Source: Phytophthora quininea (taxonomy: Eukaryota > Oomycota > Peronosporomycetes > Peronosporales > Peronosporaceae). Taken from it: 64,000 nucleotides of DNA. The position numbers and the translations under genes are program-made. The notes beneath the pieces were generated by a model, which made no database searches, was not told where the DNA came from, and saw nothing but the letters and a program-made list of their open reading frames with translations. Of the stretch, positions 41,959 to 54,000 are shown in pieces. Every line of letters starts with the position of its first letter. Positions within the stretch are counted from its first letter, which is position 1. The DNA lies in assembly GCA_011947345.1 (NCBI GenBank), contig JAAVTG010000568.1, forward strand, positions 62,001 through 126,000, in the 5' to 3' direction.

Positions 41959-43189
41959 TCATCTTTTATTGTCACCAATCCTTGATTCCAACTGCTGGTA
42001 AACTCGCATCACGGATTCGTGTTCAGGGTCTACTTGCGACGGTGAGACTGTGATCCAATATCTATCGTGGAATTGAAGGCCTTCTGACTGGAGAAACCAC
42101 GATATTGCGCCGACTTGAACAACGCGGTTTTCTTCCTCATACCTTTGAAAGGTAACCACTGCATCCACACGTGAAAGCATGCCGTTTGCGTTGCGAACCA
42201 GCACAGTCATAGCCCAGCTCCTGCCGTTGCTGATCTTCCAGTGGACCGGAGCTTGTAGTTGCGCCTACTCAGTTATAATAACTGTTAGTTTTCATCGACA
42301 AATCAACTCGCCTATGAGAGCATGAGAGCAACGTACATATTTGTATGCGGCCTCGGCTTTCTTGGTGTTGTGGGATACGGAATAATTCCACAGCATTTCA
42401 ACAGTTTGCTGGTACGAACACGCCATCGGTGTGACTGTGGTAGTGTCAAAACAATGCCCGCCGGACTCATTTTCTTGGGCCTGGCTGCGCAAGACAATCT
42501 GGAAGTCTTCGCTGGGAGGAGGAAGAACCACGTCCACATTTAAGCGCAAACCCTTCAACTTGTTCGAGAGCTCATTGAACACCGAGTCGCGGCAGTCAAA
42601 ATGAATAAAAGCCCGGTCCGTTGTTGGTTGGAGTTTCCGCACAAAGTTAATCTCCTACGAATAACAGCAGCACAATGTTCTTCAGGCAACTAAACCAAAA
42701 CTGAAGAACGATCAAGCCAAATACCTCAAGACTGTCGTTCCTCCCGAGAACTCTGCGCATCGAGGCGAACAACCGAAGCTGCTCCGACAGCATTGCTCTC
42801 AACTTTCGGTTGCTGCACTCCGATCGGAGTCTCTTTTCGCATTCGAGGATTGCCCAAACCTGCCACGAGCACCGCTTGTTCGTGCCCGATAAGGCTATCG
42901 TCGCTCCTACTCGATTGTGGTGTTTCCGAAGCATTTCATCCAACTGTGCGCTCAGTCGTTGCGCATCCGCCTTCAGTTCGCGAACCTCCTCTCGTTTTCG
43001 CCGCTGGTAGTCGGTCGTGTACGGGACGCCTGGGTGTGAGGTCGAAGAGTCCGCTTTGACCACAATCGATGATAGCCGCGTGTGATCTTCTTGGCCACGC
43101 CCTTGGGACTCAATGTTATTGCTGTGCGGTGGTTCAGCAGCGCCGAGGCTGTCGTAGATGGAGTCGACATGGTCTAGGAAGGCCGACAT
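41959..43189 (-). CDS. M96-type family gene, copy B, apparently intact
   Basis: This minus-strand paralogue has V-P-Y-T-T-D-Y-Q-R-R-K-R-E-E-V, the second block R-S-E-C-S-N-R-K-L-R-A-M-L, then R-D-S-V-F-N-E-L, V-T-P-M-A-C-S, and after another intron M-T-V-L-V-R-N-A-N-G-M-L-S-R-V-D-A-V-V and V-V-Q-V-G-A-I-S-W-F. Splicing of S-L-E to E-I-N-F (intron about 42656-42731) and of A-Y-K-Y to A-Q-L-Q keeps one frame. No stop or slip is seen, unlike copies A and C. The Met at 43189 is chosen; the frame stays open to 43507. The function is not known. It is the most diverged of the three and took no part in the tract shared by A and C. Confidence 0.65.
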
Positions 43190-43863
43190 CGTCCTGGTGC
43201 CTCCGACTGCTATTAAGCCGTCTTTTTCGAGGATTGGGGAGAACGCAGATTTGAGACTGAGCGGAGAGAGTCGTCGTCTGCTTTCCTCGATTACTTGAAA
43301 TCTCTCTCCTTGCCCGTGCGATAATCCTTCCCCAAATAAATTCAGCATGACTGACTGCAGCTGGTGTGCTCGAGTCGGGGCAACAAGACCAAGAGCATGA
43401 GTTTCACCAAACGTGACTGAGCAGTGTGGCTTATTTGCGACCACACACTTGCCCTCTCCTTTGAGCGTGCCTTTACACTGCAGTTGTCTACTTGTTCGAT
43501 GCATCATTTGAAAGTGGACATGATGCCACCGTGTTTTGAAGCGCTGGTAATGTTCTCACTTGTGAGTTTCTCCGCTCACTCACAATGAGGTGAATCTCTG
43601 TGCTACAACTGGAATAGTTATTAATACCGTCAAGACGCCATCACGCCAACAGTGGATACGTTGGCAGGAGCTAGCTGTGTCGATGTGTTTCTGCCTCCCT
43701 ATCGTGCATCGTGAACGACTCCAGCTGCACGTAGGTTGGGCAAATGAGACTGTGTACACGAGCTGCAACTTCTCCACAAAGTGCATTCCAATGATTGCGG
43801 GAGTCCCGTGCTCAGGATGGTTGTCCAAGGTTCGGCTGATCATTCGTCGACGAGTGCGCTGTA

Positions 43864-45153
43864 GTGCCTCCTTCGAATAGCTCGTTAAAGGATAAGGAAG
43901 AATTGTCGAGCACGTCCCAATTGAAGAATGCCATGTCGTCTGGCGCCCTGAAGTTATCGGTCGACGAACACTTGAATTTAAAAGTGATCGGAACTGAGAA
44001 TACTCGCGGCGATGCTTGCGGGGTTAAGGCAACTGCCCAATCACGAAGAAACTTACTGTGGTGACCAAGACATCGTGGCAGAACAGCCCGTGCCGTACAC
44101 CACCGCCTACCAGCGTCGCAAGCGACAAGAAATCAAAGCGCTGAAATTGGAGGAGGAACGACTTCGCAAGCAATTATCAAGCTGTTGCTGTCCCAGTACT
44201 ACAGTACGGATGCAGAAACGCTAGTGCGCCTAGTGCAGCTGCGGTCAGAGGACACAAATCGAAAGCTGAAGAAAATACTGGCAAAGCAACTGAAGGTGGT
44301 GGAGACGATGAGTGCAATGGTGCAGACAAACTGGCGCAACCTCGAGGTAAGCACGCGATTTATTTGCTTTTATCATTTTGATTTAGGGACTGAACTCGAG
44401 CTTGTTTACGAAGAAACAAAGCCCGACAGTCGACGAGGCATCTCTTCGGACCGATTTCACCGATTCGGTGTTCTGCGAGCTGTGTCGAATGCGTTTGCAT
44501 ACCAACGCAGTCTTGCCTATCCTGGAGTACGACCTCGGCGTTGCTTTGCGCTCTCAACCCAACATTTTGACGGTCGTGGGAGCTGCATCGAAACAACCGC
44601 AGTCGCTCCTATGGCTTCCACGGTCCAGGCGACAGCGGGGATGTTGTGGCAAGACTCGTCAAGCGAGAATGCCAACTGTGCCAAGGAGACGTTTGGATTT
44701 GTACGTTACTCTTCGCGCGTATTTCTTGATCGTCATCTACAAACTAATTCGTGTGTTGTACTGCAGCTATTGTCAAGAAGCTTTGAAAGAGAAAACGAGA
44801 TATCTTGCATCGTGTCGATGTTGGTTCGCGACAAAAATGACCAGCTTTTGCGGGCCGACTCAGTGAGCAGTTTCCGACGACACAAAGAAGATGGAAACAT
44901 TTTCAGGTCGGAACGATCTCGTGGTTTGTTCCGGCACAGGACTCTGGTTTGATGAGTATTGGGAGGTGGTATCACCGTCGCCAATCAGCAACTCTTAGTC
45001 AGTCGGTAGTGTTTTCCATTGCGCAAGAAAAACCTTGCTGTATCCCCAGACGAGGAATTTATTATGAGTCAAACGGTTTGGACGACGCGCAAGTATTTGC
45101 AAGTGCGGCAAGAGGCATTCCTGGACCAGGCCAGCATCGTATTCGTGGCATAA
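43864..45153 (+). pseudogene. M96-type family gene, copy C, frame-broken
   Basis: Copy C has the same order as copy A: the basic/helix block at 44081-44180, the second block to 44350, an intron (acceptor tttag near 44385), then K-K-Q-S-P-T-V-D-E-A-S-L-R and L-V-R-D-K-N-D-Q-L-L. The end is R-K-Y-L-Q-V-R-Q-E-A-F-L-D-Q-A-S-I-V-F at 45151-45153. Relative to copy A it lacks 57 nt (19 codons, in frame) after 44236. It shares the frame break of copy A (near 44173) and has further slips near 44060, 44590 and 44905. I regard it as decayed, but base errors could explain some of these. The 5' end is uncertain. Confidence 0.5.
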
Positions 45154-45263
45154 CCACATTCACTATGTTTTCCTCAAAAGGGTTAACCGTTCTTTGTCGA
45201 AAGTCCGAAACGACAAATTCCGTTTCGGAATTTCTGGCTTCATCTTCATCAAACCCCCTGCGA

Positions 45264-48200
45264 ATGAGGATGGCCGCCGCCCCGCAGAGCCCCACGCTCA
45301 TGTTCTTCGACGAGCCGCCCGTGACGGTGCCGGCGCCGTTGTCCGCCTCCTCCTCGGACAGTGCAGATGCTGCTCCGTCCCCGTGCCGTCGCCCAAAGCC
45401 GCTGTTGAAGACGCGGACGAGCGCCAGGTGTTGCACTTCTTCGTATCCTGCAGGGGCGTGGACGGCCACAGCCTTGTGTCGCCCGCGCGCTCGGCGCAGA
45501 CGCTGGTACGCGGCGCCTTCAACATGCTGAGCACTGCCGCCGCCATGAACAGCAAGTCGCCGAGGGCCAAATCCCCTACCGACGTGAGCGTCGAAGTGCG
45601 CGTGGCCAGGAGACGACGCTCGTGGGCTTTGGGACGCAGTTGACGACGCCCGGCAGCAGTGGGCTGGCAGTGGAGATGGACAGCCTTGGAGAGCTAGCAG
45701 GATTTGAGGATAAGAAGGCGCTGCCAGCGTCGGGATTGCTGGACAGTGAGAGCTACTGGAGCGAGCGGCACAAGAGCCGCAACCCCAGATTCTCGGTGGG
45801 GTTTAGCGTGCGGTGCAGGACCCCAGCGCAGTATGACCGTCATATCCAGATCATGGTCATAATCCCAGAAGAGGGATCCGCGTCCAACAAAAGCTGCCAA
45901 GTCTTTGGATACGCTTTGACGTCCTTCCAGGAGATGTACACGGTGGCGATGAGCGGTAACTTCCAGCAGAGAATGACGTTACCTGTGCACTCCACTGTGC
46001 TAGATGGAGCGACGGTGGAGATCCAGTTTGCAGACATCCACCCGCAATTGCACCCGTTATTCCGAGCGCAGCATAATTTGTTCCGCAGCTTCTTATTCTA
46101 CCCGTTGATGCGTGAAGAGCACGCAGAGATGCAGGTGGCGAATGCAAAGCTTGCGGTTGAGGAAGCGGCGGAAGTCGACTTCAGTGTAAAAATCCCGTTG
46201 CAGTTGCTCCGAGTGTGCCAGTACGAACTGCTGCAAATGTATGACGATTGGAAGGCGCGCTACAACTATAACCGAAAGAAGAATCGGTACTTTGACAACG
46301 ATGCGGAGGCTCTTAACTTCGGTCATGACGTTTTCCGGGTGCAGGTGATTTGTGGGCGAAACTTGCGGGTTAAAGCGAACAGTTCCGGCGGTTCTGCAAA
46401 CGATGGATCGATAACAGGTACGGAACTGGAAGAGCGATCTGAACGCTCGTCTCGGACATCAGGATTTTCAATGGGAGGAATGGTCAGTGGTCGCGGGGGC
46501 TTTGTGAATCGGATAAAGAATGGTAAGTGGGGTGCATCATCATCATCGTTTAGCAGCAACGACCCTGATACGTCGGATGCCCTGGAGAATAGTAATGCGG
46601 TTCATCCGTTTGTTGTCGTCAAGTTTGAAGATGGCGTGGGTGGAAACCACGAGTACACTGTGGGGAAAACGAACACGGAGTACGACTCGCCGAATCCCGT
46701 TTGGTCTACGAATAAGTATGCAAGTACAAAGTGTCCACACAGCAAACCTAGCACTAAGTTTTACGCTGCAAAGCTGTTGCGCAGTCGAGTCGTCGTGTCC
46801 CCGTAAACGCTCTCAAACAATTCGTGTTTTATGGACCGAGTGCAACGCAGATAACCGGTGGGCAGCCCCTTACTGGGTGGCTGCGCTTTCAAGTGTACAG
46901 CGAAAGCTATGGGTATATGAGTGGGGTCGAAAATGATCTGATTGGGGAAGTCATGATCCCGTTGCAAAGTGTGCGAGACGCAATGACAATCGAAGAGAAA
47001 ACTGTGTTCGACGATGACGACGGTAACGAAGACATGGTAAGCGCAGGCCAAGAAACCAAGCCGCGTCAGATTGTTACGTCTCTTACTCTTGTGGACTGGT
47101 TTGATGTTCGCTCTCCTTCCACGGACGAGATTTCCGGCCAAATTCAGCTTCGGATAAATATTTTGCTGGCCAATCCTCTTGCACCACCTAATGACGATCT
47201 TTTGACAATTAACACCGCAGAAGCCTCGACAACGTTACCACGACGATACCGACGAGCTTCAGACTCCACCCCACCGCCGACTGATAACGCTCTCGAAAGC
47301 GAGATGCCGCCGAATTTTCTGTACCCTCATGTGCTAAACATTCGCAAGCAGGTTGCTGAGGTAACTGATATGATTCGCTTGTGTGAGCATTTGGTCGAAG
47401 AAAAGAAGACGTTCAAGTCCAGTCTGCACAAGAAACGAGCTGACATCCAGGCGATCCCAACGAATCTACACATTTCATACTTCCGAATCTTCCGTCACTT
47501 TGCCTCGCATTCAATGCCGCCACCGTTAATGGATGAACAAGCATCGACGGAGGATTTACTTGGATTAGAAGACAGGGCTGCGCATATTGGCGCACCTATT
47601 TCTCACGCAGCATTATCAATCCAAGAACAAATGCTGATACCGGAAACGCATGCAACAGTAACTTGTGGCGCTCCTACTGCGCATGCATTGGGATTGAGCG
47701 ATTGTGGACTGCGCGAGATGGAGCTTGAAATGCACAATTTTCAGGCTGCTCTTGACAAGAGAACACCACGAGTGGTGGAAAGCGCAGTCAGCGACAGTAA
47801 CGCTTTTGTCCCAGAAGACTCGATTGAGCTTGAATTTCCCCGCTCGAAGACGAAAACGAGGCGGACAGGGAAGACGACATGCGAAGCATCGGCAGCGGGG
47901 CTTCTGCAGATGCATCAAGCAACCCGACCAGCCCCACCGCTGCTGCGAGTACTGCGCCAAAAAGAAGGCGTCGAAATACTCCATGATGGCTCGTAAGGCC
48001 GCTGCAGCTCGAGCCAAGGCGATGTCCAAAATCGATTCGGTACTAAAGAGTTCTCGCAACCTCGACCGCAAGGAAAGCGGCGAAAAGGTTGCAGAGGCTT
48101 ATTCCAAGTATCCCAATCTCCGTGTCGAAACTGAAGAAGGCGGGGGCGACCCGACAGCGTCCATAAATTACGCAGTTCGAATGTTGTGCCGCTTAGAAAT

Positions 48201-49205
48201 GCTACGTGCTGACTACTACTTGCGAAAGAGCGTCGCTGTCTCCCAATCTGTCAGCAGTCTCGTCACGTGCTTCATGGCGGAGCTAGACCTCTGTCTTCAA
48301 GAAAGGAATGAGAAGGTGCTGGATCAAATGGCCAAGATCGGGTTCCTAATTGGCTGGGAGAGTCTTATCTCGTCGCACGGTAAGGAGCTGCACATGATTT
48401 CTGATGCGTGGGTCGCGATCAAGTGCTTGGAGACGTTCGCTTTCAAGCTCATCGAGGGCACTGAGACGGAGGTTTTGCTAGAGAAGAACGACGAAATAGG
48501 CTACGCGATCAAAGTCCCCGTGCCTCCTGAGCAATTCGCAATTCTTCCGGAAACTCTGCGAAATGGCGGTCTAATCGGCGTCACCTCTGTGCTTTTCACG
48601 CAAGGAATCAACGAAATGCAGAGTTTGGCTAACATCGTGGGCCACTCGGGCGTATCCATCCAGAGAAAGATTAATTCCACGAGCTTCCGCACGATCGTGG
48701 AGTACTACAATCGTTTCTCTGAGGTCTGCGGGGTTGGCATGTCGGAAGCCAGTGTTGGGTCGCATCCTGACGAGATTCTGCGCAACTTGCGCTGAGCGTC
48801 GAGAGCGAGAACTCGGCCTCCAAAAACACGTGCATCCTGTTCCATGCAGCTGATGCCGTGCGTAGTTTGAATGGGGGCCGAGTAACGTACTGCAAGTCTG
48901 GCAAAGATCGCACCGCCATGAGCACAACGCTCGAGCAGGCGAGACTTCTGGTACAACGAAAGCGACACGTGCTCCAAGAGATCGAATCGGGGAGTGCCAC
49001 CGAGTACGGTCCGCTCGAAGAAGTGAAGGACGTGGCCAATACGATGCGGGAGTTCGGTGTTCGCATTCATATTGCCAAGAAGAACGTGGGGCGCTTCAAG
49101 TACTCGTTCAACTCGTTGCAGCGAAAACTGTTGCCAGAGATCTACCGCCCGCCGATGTCAACGATTCAGGACATGGTGACGTCCGTCACAGCTCGCGACT
49201 CGTAG
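45264..49205 (+). CDS. type II inositol-3,4-bisphosphate 4-phosphatase (INPP4-like)
   Basis: INPP4 enzymes remove the 4-phosphate from PtdIns(3,4)P2 and so end PI3-kinase signals. The catalytic loop C-K-S-G-K-D-R-T-A-M-S (about 48892) is the C-x5-R motif of this family and is followed by T-L-E-Q-A. Upstream lie A-L-T-S-F-Q-E-M-Y, a C2-like part (H-P-F-V-V-V-K-F-E-D and Y-D-S-P-N-P-V-W), a long helical region, and G-V-T-S-V-L-F-T-Q-G-I-N-E. The end has F-K-Y-S-F-N-S-L-Q-R-K-L-L-P and Y-R-P-P, as in animal INPP4. The frame shifts near 45400, 45610, 46740-46810, 47890-47980 and 48795. One or more of these could be small introns, but most need one base. The catalytic residues are complete. Confidence 0.8.
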
Positions 49206-49443
49206 CTGGTGTTTAAAGTCTACCGATACGACAGAAGCGGTAGTCGCATGAATATCGGCGCACACTTTTCATTTGAAGATGTAACCTATCCACGCATGCC
49301 TGTAATGACACGAAGGCAGCAAGAGAGCGACACACGCGTCTAGCTGTAGCACTACTGTACAAAGCTGCCAGAGCGCTCACGTCACCCTCTGCGCACCTGT
49401 AACTAAGCTCCCTTCTCGAAATGCGCAAGAACATGCATCCTCT

Positions 49444-50726
49444 CTATTCGTCCTCCTCCTCATCGCTCTCCTCCTCGGGCGTCTCGAGCCACGTCAACCA
49501 CGAAGAAGTCTGAATAATAGCCTTCATACGGCCGGGGACATCGCCGTCCACGTCGTACTTGTACTCGAAGAATCCCACATCGTCAATGACGTCGAGGCTG
49601 TACAGGGCCATGAAGCACTTCTCCATCACGCCCTTGGGGAAGTCGTACTTGTTGAGGAAGACCTGCAGCGCGTACAGAGCCTCCATCTGGTCCTTCTTGT
49701 CCGCTTCCTCCATGCCAAACTTGAGCAGCTCGCCGTACGCGGGCAAAGCGATCCAGTTGGCGCTGCTCTTGGCCACGTCCTCGGCGGCGGTCGTAACGGC
49801 CTCAAACAACACGGCGCCACTGGGGCGGCCCAGCTTGGCGAACAGGTCCTGGCGACCGCGGCGAGCTCCTCGCCCTTCTTGCCGCTGGCCAGCACCTGCT
49901 TCATCGTCTCGCGGTCCGTCTCCGCCTTCTTGGCGGCAGCCTCTTCCGCAACCTTTTTCTCCTCGGCAGCCACGCGCTTGGCCTCCTCGGCGGCAAGACG
50001 CTCCTCCTCGGCCTTCTTCTTGCGCTCTTCGCGCTTCTTCTGGGCGCGCAGCTTCTTGTCCGAAACCTCGGGCTCCTGCGGGGTCTGCTGCGGCTGCTGG
50101 CGGTCGCTCACGCGCATGTTGGAGAAGGACGAAGACACGTCGTCGCCTCCGCGGGCGAAGCGGCCAGCGGCGCGACCTTCGAAGCGGTCTCCGCCCAACC
50201 GGTCATTGCGGTCGTTACCGAAGCGGTCGTTGCGGTCTCCGCCGAAGCGGCCGCTGCCTCCGAACGCGCTGGCGTACTTGTCCCCGCCGCTGCGCGCGTC
50301 TTGACTGCGAACGTCCTGGCTGGCGCCCTCGTTGCGGCGCTGCAGGTTCAGGCGCATGTGGGCCGGGCGCTCCTCGGCCTGGTACGCGTCGCGCGCCGGT
50401 CGGTCGTAGCGCGAGGGGCCACCGAAGCGGTCGCCGCCGCCGCCTCCGCGCCAGCTGCTGCCCTCGTCGCGCGAGCCGAAGCGGTCCCCGCCGAAGCCTT
50501 CGCCACGGCCGCCGCGGTCTCCGCGCCACTGGTCCGATTGCTCGCTGCGAGACGGTTCGCGTTCGTAGCGATCGCCGCCACCGTAGCCTCCGCGACCTCC
50601 GCGATAGTTGCCGTCGTCGTCGTCAGCGCGAGCGCGCGGGCCCGAAGGCAGCGCCGCCTCGGGGATATAGGCAGCCGCCTGGTCGCCCAGGAACTCGCCC
50701 AGTCCGATCTTCTTGCCGCGCACCAT
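49444..50726 (-). CDS. eIF4B-like RGG protein with W2-type C-terminal domain
   Basis: The start at 50726 gives M-V-R-G-K-K-I-G-L-G-E-F-L-G-D, which recalls the N-terminus of eIF4B. A long region rich in Gly, Arg, Asp and Phe (G-G-D-R-F-G repeats) follows, then a Lys/Glu/Ala helix (about 50030-49900). The last 130 residues are helical with W-I-A-L-P-A-Y-G-E-L-L, D-Q-M-E-A-L-Y-A-L-Q and W-L-T-W-L-E-T-P-E-E-E, the pattern of the W2 (eIF5C) domain found at the ends of eIF4G, eIF5 and eIF2Bε. The two parts are in different frames, with one slip near 49855. The protein likely works in translation initiation. Joining these two parts in one gene is unusual to me. Confidence 0.6.
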
Positions 50727-51074
50727 AGTCTGTCAAACAGAGAGAGAGAGGAGGACCTGTGCACTGCGCTGGAGCTGCTGCCGCGGTCAGGCGGATAATG
50801 GGGAGAGAAATGGCTGGCGCACGGTCAAGGTGCAGACTTTTCGAGCCAAAACAAAAACGGACCAAATGTTGAAGTGATCCAGCGGCGAGATGCGGGCGAG
50901 GCTCGACCATGACGGCCAGCTGCCGACCGTGCACCAGGTACGCAGGCTCTCTCGACTGGAGCTCGCTGCTCTTGTCGCTATTAACGTCCCCTCCATCCTC
51001 TCCTCCCGCCGTCAGAGCAGAATGACCCGACGTCTCCGACCAAATTCCTGGGCCGATTGAGCTGGGAGCGAGAC

Positions 51075-54000
51075 ATGCTCGACTGCAAGACAGGCGGAAC
51101 ACCCCACCGAAGCAAGCCTGCCTCGGTCGCCCCATGTGCTCCTGCGCCCAGCAAACTCCTGCTGCCGATCCCTTCATCGAACGCAGTAAGAGCCGCCGCC
51201 ACTCTCCAGGCGTCCCAACCGTCTCCTCGGACGCTGACGAAGCAGGCAAAGACTGCTACTGGTTCGCGTCCGATGACCATGGACGAGTCTCTGGACGAGG
51301 TGGAGAGGCTTCTGAAGCAGCACATGCGCAAACACAAGGAGTTCCAGCGGCGACGTCGACTGCCGAGTGTCAATGAGCAGCCGCTCACGTCTCGACGCAC
51401 CTTCGTATTCGCCCCGTTAGATGACCCGCGGATGCTTGCAGAAATGGCCGCACATGATGCAGTTGATGCGCGTGATGGATCTACTCCACTTGATGCCGAA
51501 ATGGACGCTGAACGCGACCCAGCAGGGGGCTCGGTGCAGCGCAAATATTTCGGCCCAGAAGCCCGAGCTGCATTCTACCAAAAGTACCAAAACTTGCACA
51601 ACAAACCGCAGCTCTTCGTCGAGCGCGACGTACAAACCGAGAGTATAAAGCTAGGCACGCTGCGGCAAGATTCGCAGATTTCCCCTCGAGACGGTCAACC
51701 ACCTTGAGGCGGCCCTCCAACCTCAGACGATCCTTGCCAACGCTGGAGCAAGCACAGATATTGCTCGGTGGAGATGGCACCAGCATGACGTCAGCAGCTC
51801 AGCGCTCTCCGCGTGCGCTCTTCCTTGGGGCGTGTCTGGCAGCAAACCAGGCGGCACCAACGCTAGTCCTGCGGAAAGAACGGTATTCGCGAGCTTTTGA
51901 TTTTAGCCACCAAGGCCTAGGCGACGACTCCATCGTGCGCTTCGCTGCCTGCCTGCCTGAGTTGCCCTGGTGGAGTCCATAAATGTGGCTGACAACCGGC
52001 TGACGACGTTGGCATCAGTTGCTTGCTTCGTGCACTGGAAAACAAACCACATCTCACGTCGATAGACGTCTCGGCGAATGAAGTGGGCACCACTGCAGCT
52101 TCCGTCCTACGCGGCTACTTGCGCTCGACACTGTGTACACTGAAGGTGCTGGCCCTTAACAAAGTTGGCCTGAGTGATCGCGAGTGTGCACGATTGGCAC
52201 AAGCTTTGAAGCATAACAAGTCGGTTGATCAACTTTCACTTAGCGGAAACATGGTGGGGTTACATCGAATTATCGAGGTTAATGACGATTGCGATGATAG
52301 CGACGAGGACGAGGAAGTCGACGATGGCGAAATCCCCTGAGGTTTGCAACAGGCGGACAGTCTGTCGGGACCATGCTGACAGCCAATTTGACATTGCAGC
52401 ATTTGGATTTATCCTGGAACCAGTTACGCGATGTCGGAATTGCCCCTATCGCCTCAGCGCTGCCGATGAATTTTCATCTGCGAGGACTCGACATGAGCTA
52501 CAATTCTCTGGGGAACACGGGTGCCTTGACACTTGCTCAAGCTTTACGTTCTGGTGCCCGATTAAAAACTCGTGCTAAGCTACAATGGGATATCGCCTCG
52601 TGGTGGCGTTGGGTTGGCGAGCGGCTTAGCAGCCAATGCCGCACTGCTGATGCTCGTGCTCGATGGTAACCCACTGGGAACTCAGGGCGGCAAAGCTTTA
52701 ATGCACGCGAGTTGCGCCTCACGACCTGGTGCAGACGCCACTGCTCCTGTTTGCCAGCTATCGCTACAGGATTGCAGTTTAGACATTTCGGCACCGATGA
52801 TGTCCGCGACAGGTGGGGAGCAACTTCACGTCTTCAATCCTACAGACCCTGCCGGCGACTATGTTCTGGACCTCAGTGATGCGTACGAGCACATGATTGC
52901 CCACGAGTTACTCCGCCTTGCAATATCCCATCCGAATCGCTATCACTTTACGAAACTCGAATACGCTCCAGCATCACAAGGGCGAGTTCAACCGATTAAA
53001 CTGGAATTGGCAAAATGCCGTGTGAGATCCACACCAGGTGAAGATGCTGCTGATAACAAAACCTTTCCAGTAGCCCGGAAAATCTATCACTGAGTCCTGT
53101 GGAGGTCATGTTTCGGCGGATGGATGAAGATGGATCAGGATCTATAGAGCGAGGTGAGCTGATGAATGCTTTGAGTAGCTGTGGCCTAAACGTTTCACAC
53201 GAACAACTCGGCCACATTCTACGAGAATACGACTATGATAAAAGCGGCGCCCTCCAAAAGCGTGAGTTCGCCGATTTATTTGCGCGAGTCGGATTTGAAC
53301 TTGTGGATACCGACAGTTCGGGATCCCTTGACGAACGTGAACTTCGAAGCGTGTTTCAACTTTTAGGCGTCCAGGAGGATGCCAAAAGATGATGCGGTTG
53401 CTCGTATGATAGCAAGGTATGATTTGGACGGCTCGGGCGAAATTGACGTGTACGAATTTCTCGAGTTCATGACTTCAGAAGTCTTTATCGTCTCAAATGA
53501 TCACAAGAAAGATAAAAGTGACGATGACTCGTCAATGAAGCTGGAAATCTGCGAGGTTGGTTCTGGAAAGGTATGGCAGATTCCTGCTATCGGAGAGCTC
53601 ACAGCGGACTTAGTTCACAGCGGCAGCGGGTTTGATCACGCTGAGGATACAACTGATTCGCAGGCTCCCGATGATGGCAGAAATATTGAAGACAGCAATC
53701 GTTCATTGGCTCTGATGTCCGATGTTATCCTTGCCCGAATTCTCGCCAATGTTTCGAGTTCAAGTCGTAACGTGACAGAACAGGACGAATTCCTCTTCAA
53801 TGTGTTAGCAGATTCGGGAATGTATTTATCGGCAGCTCAGTGTGAGCAGCTACTAGCTCGCCGGGGAGTGTCCACAACTGGCACTCGACCTGGTCGGCGG
53901 TTGGCAGCGATAGCAAAATGCTACCGCGAATAATTGATCGTCGTGAGGTGTCAAGTCTAGTCACTCGCGTTGCGGATATTCAGAATCAATGGCATGAACG

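Noticed and set aside
49559..50728. 389-codon plus-strand open frame rich in Arg, Pro and Ser
   Set aside because: It is antisense to the eIF4B-like gene, and its composition is what the Gly/Arg/Asp codons of that gene give in reverse.
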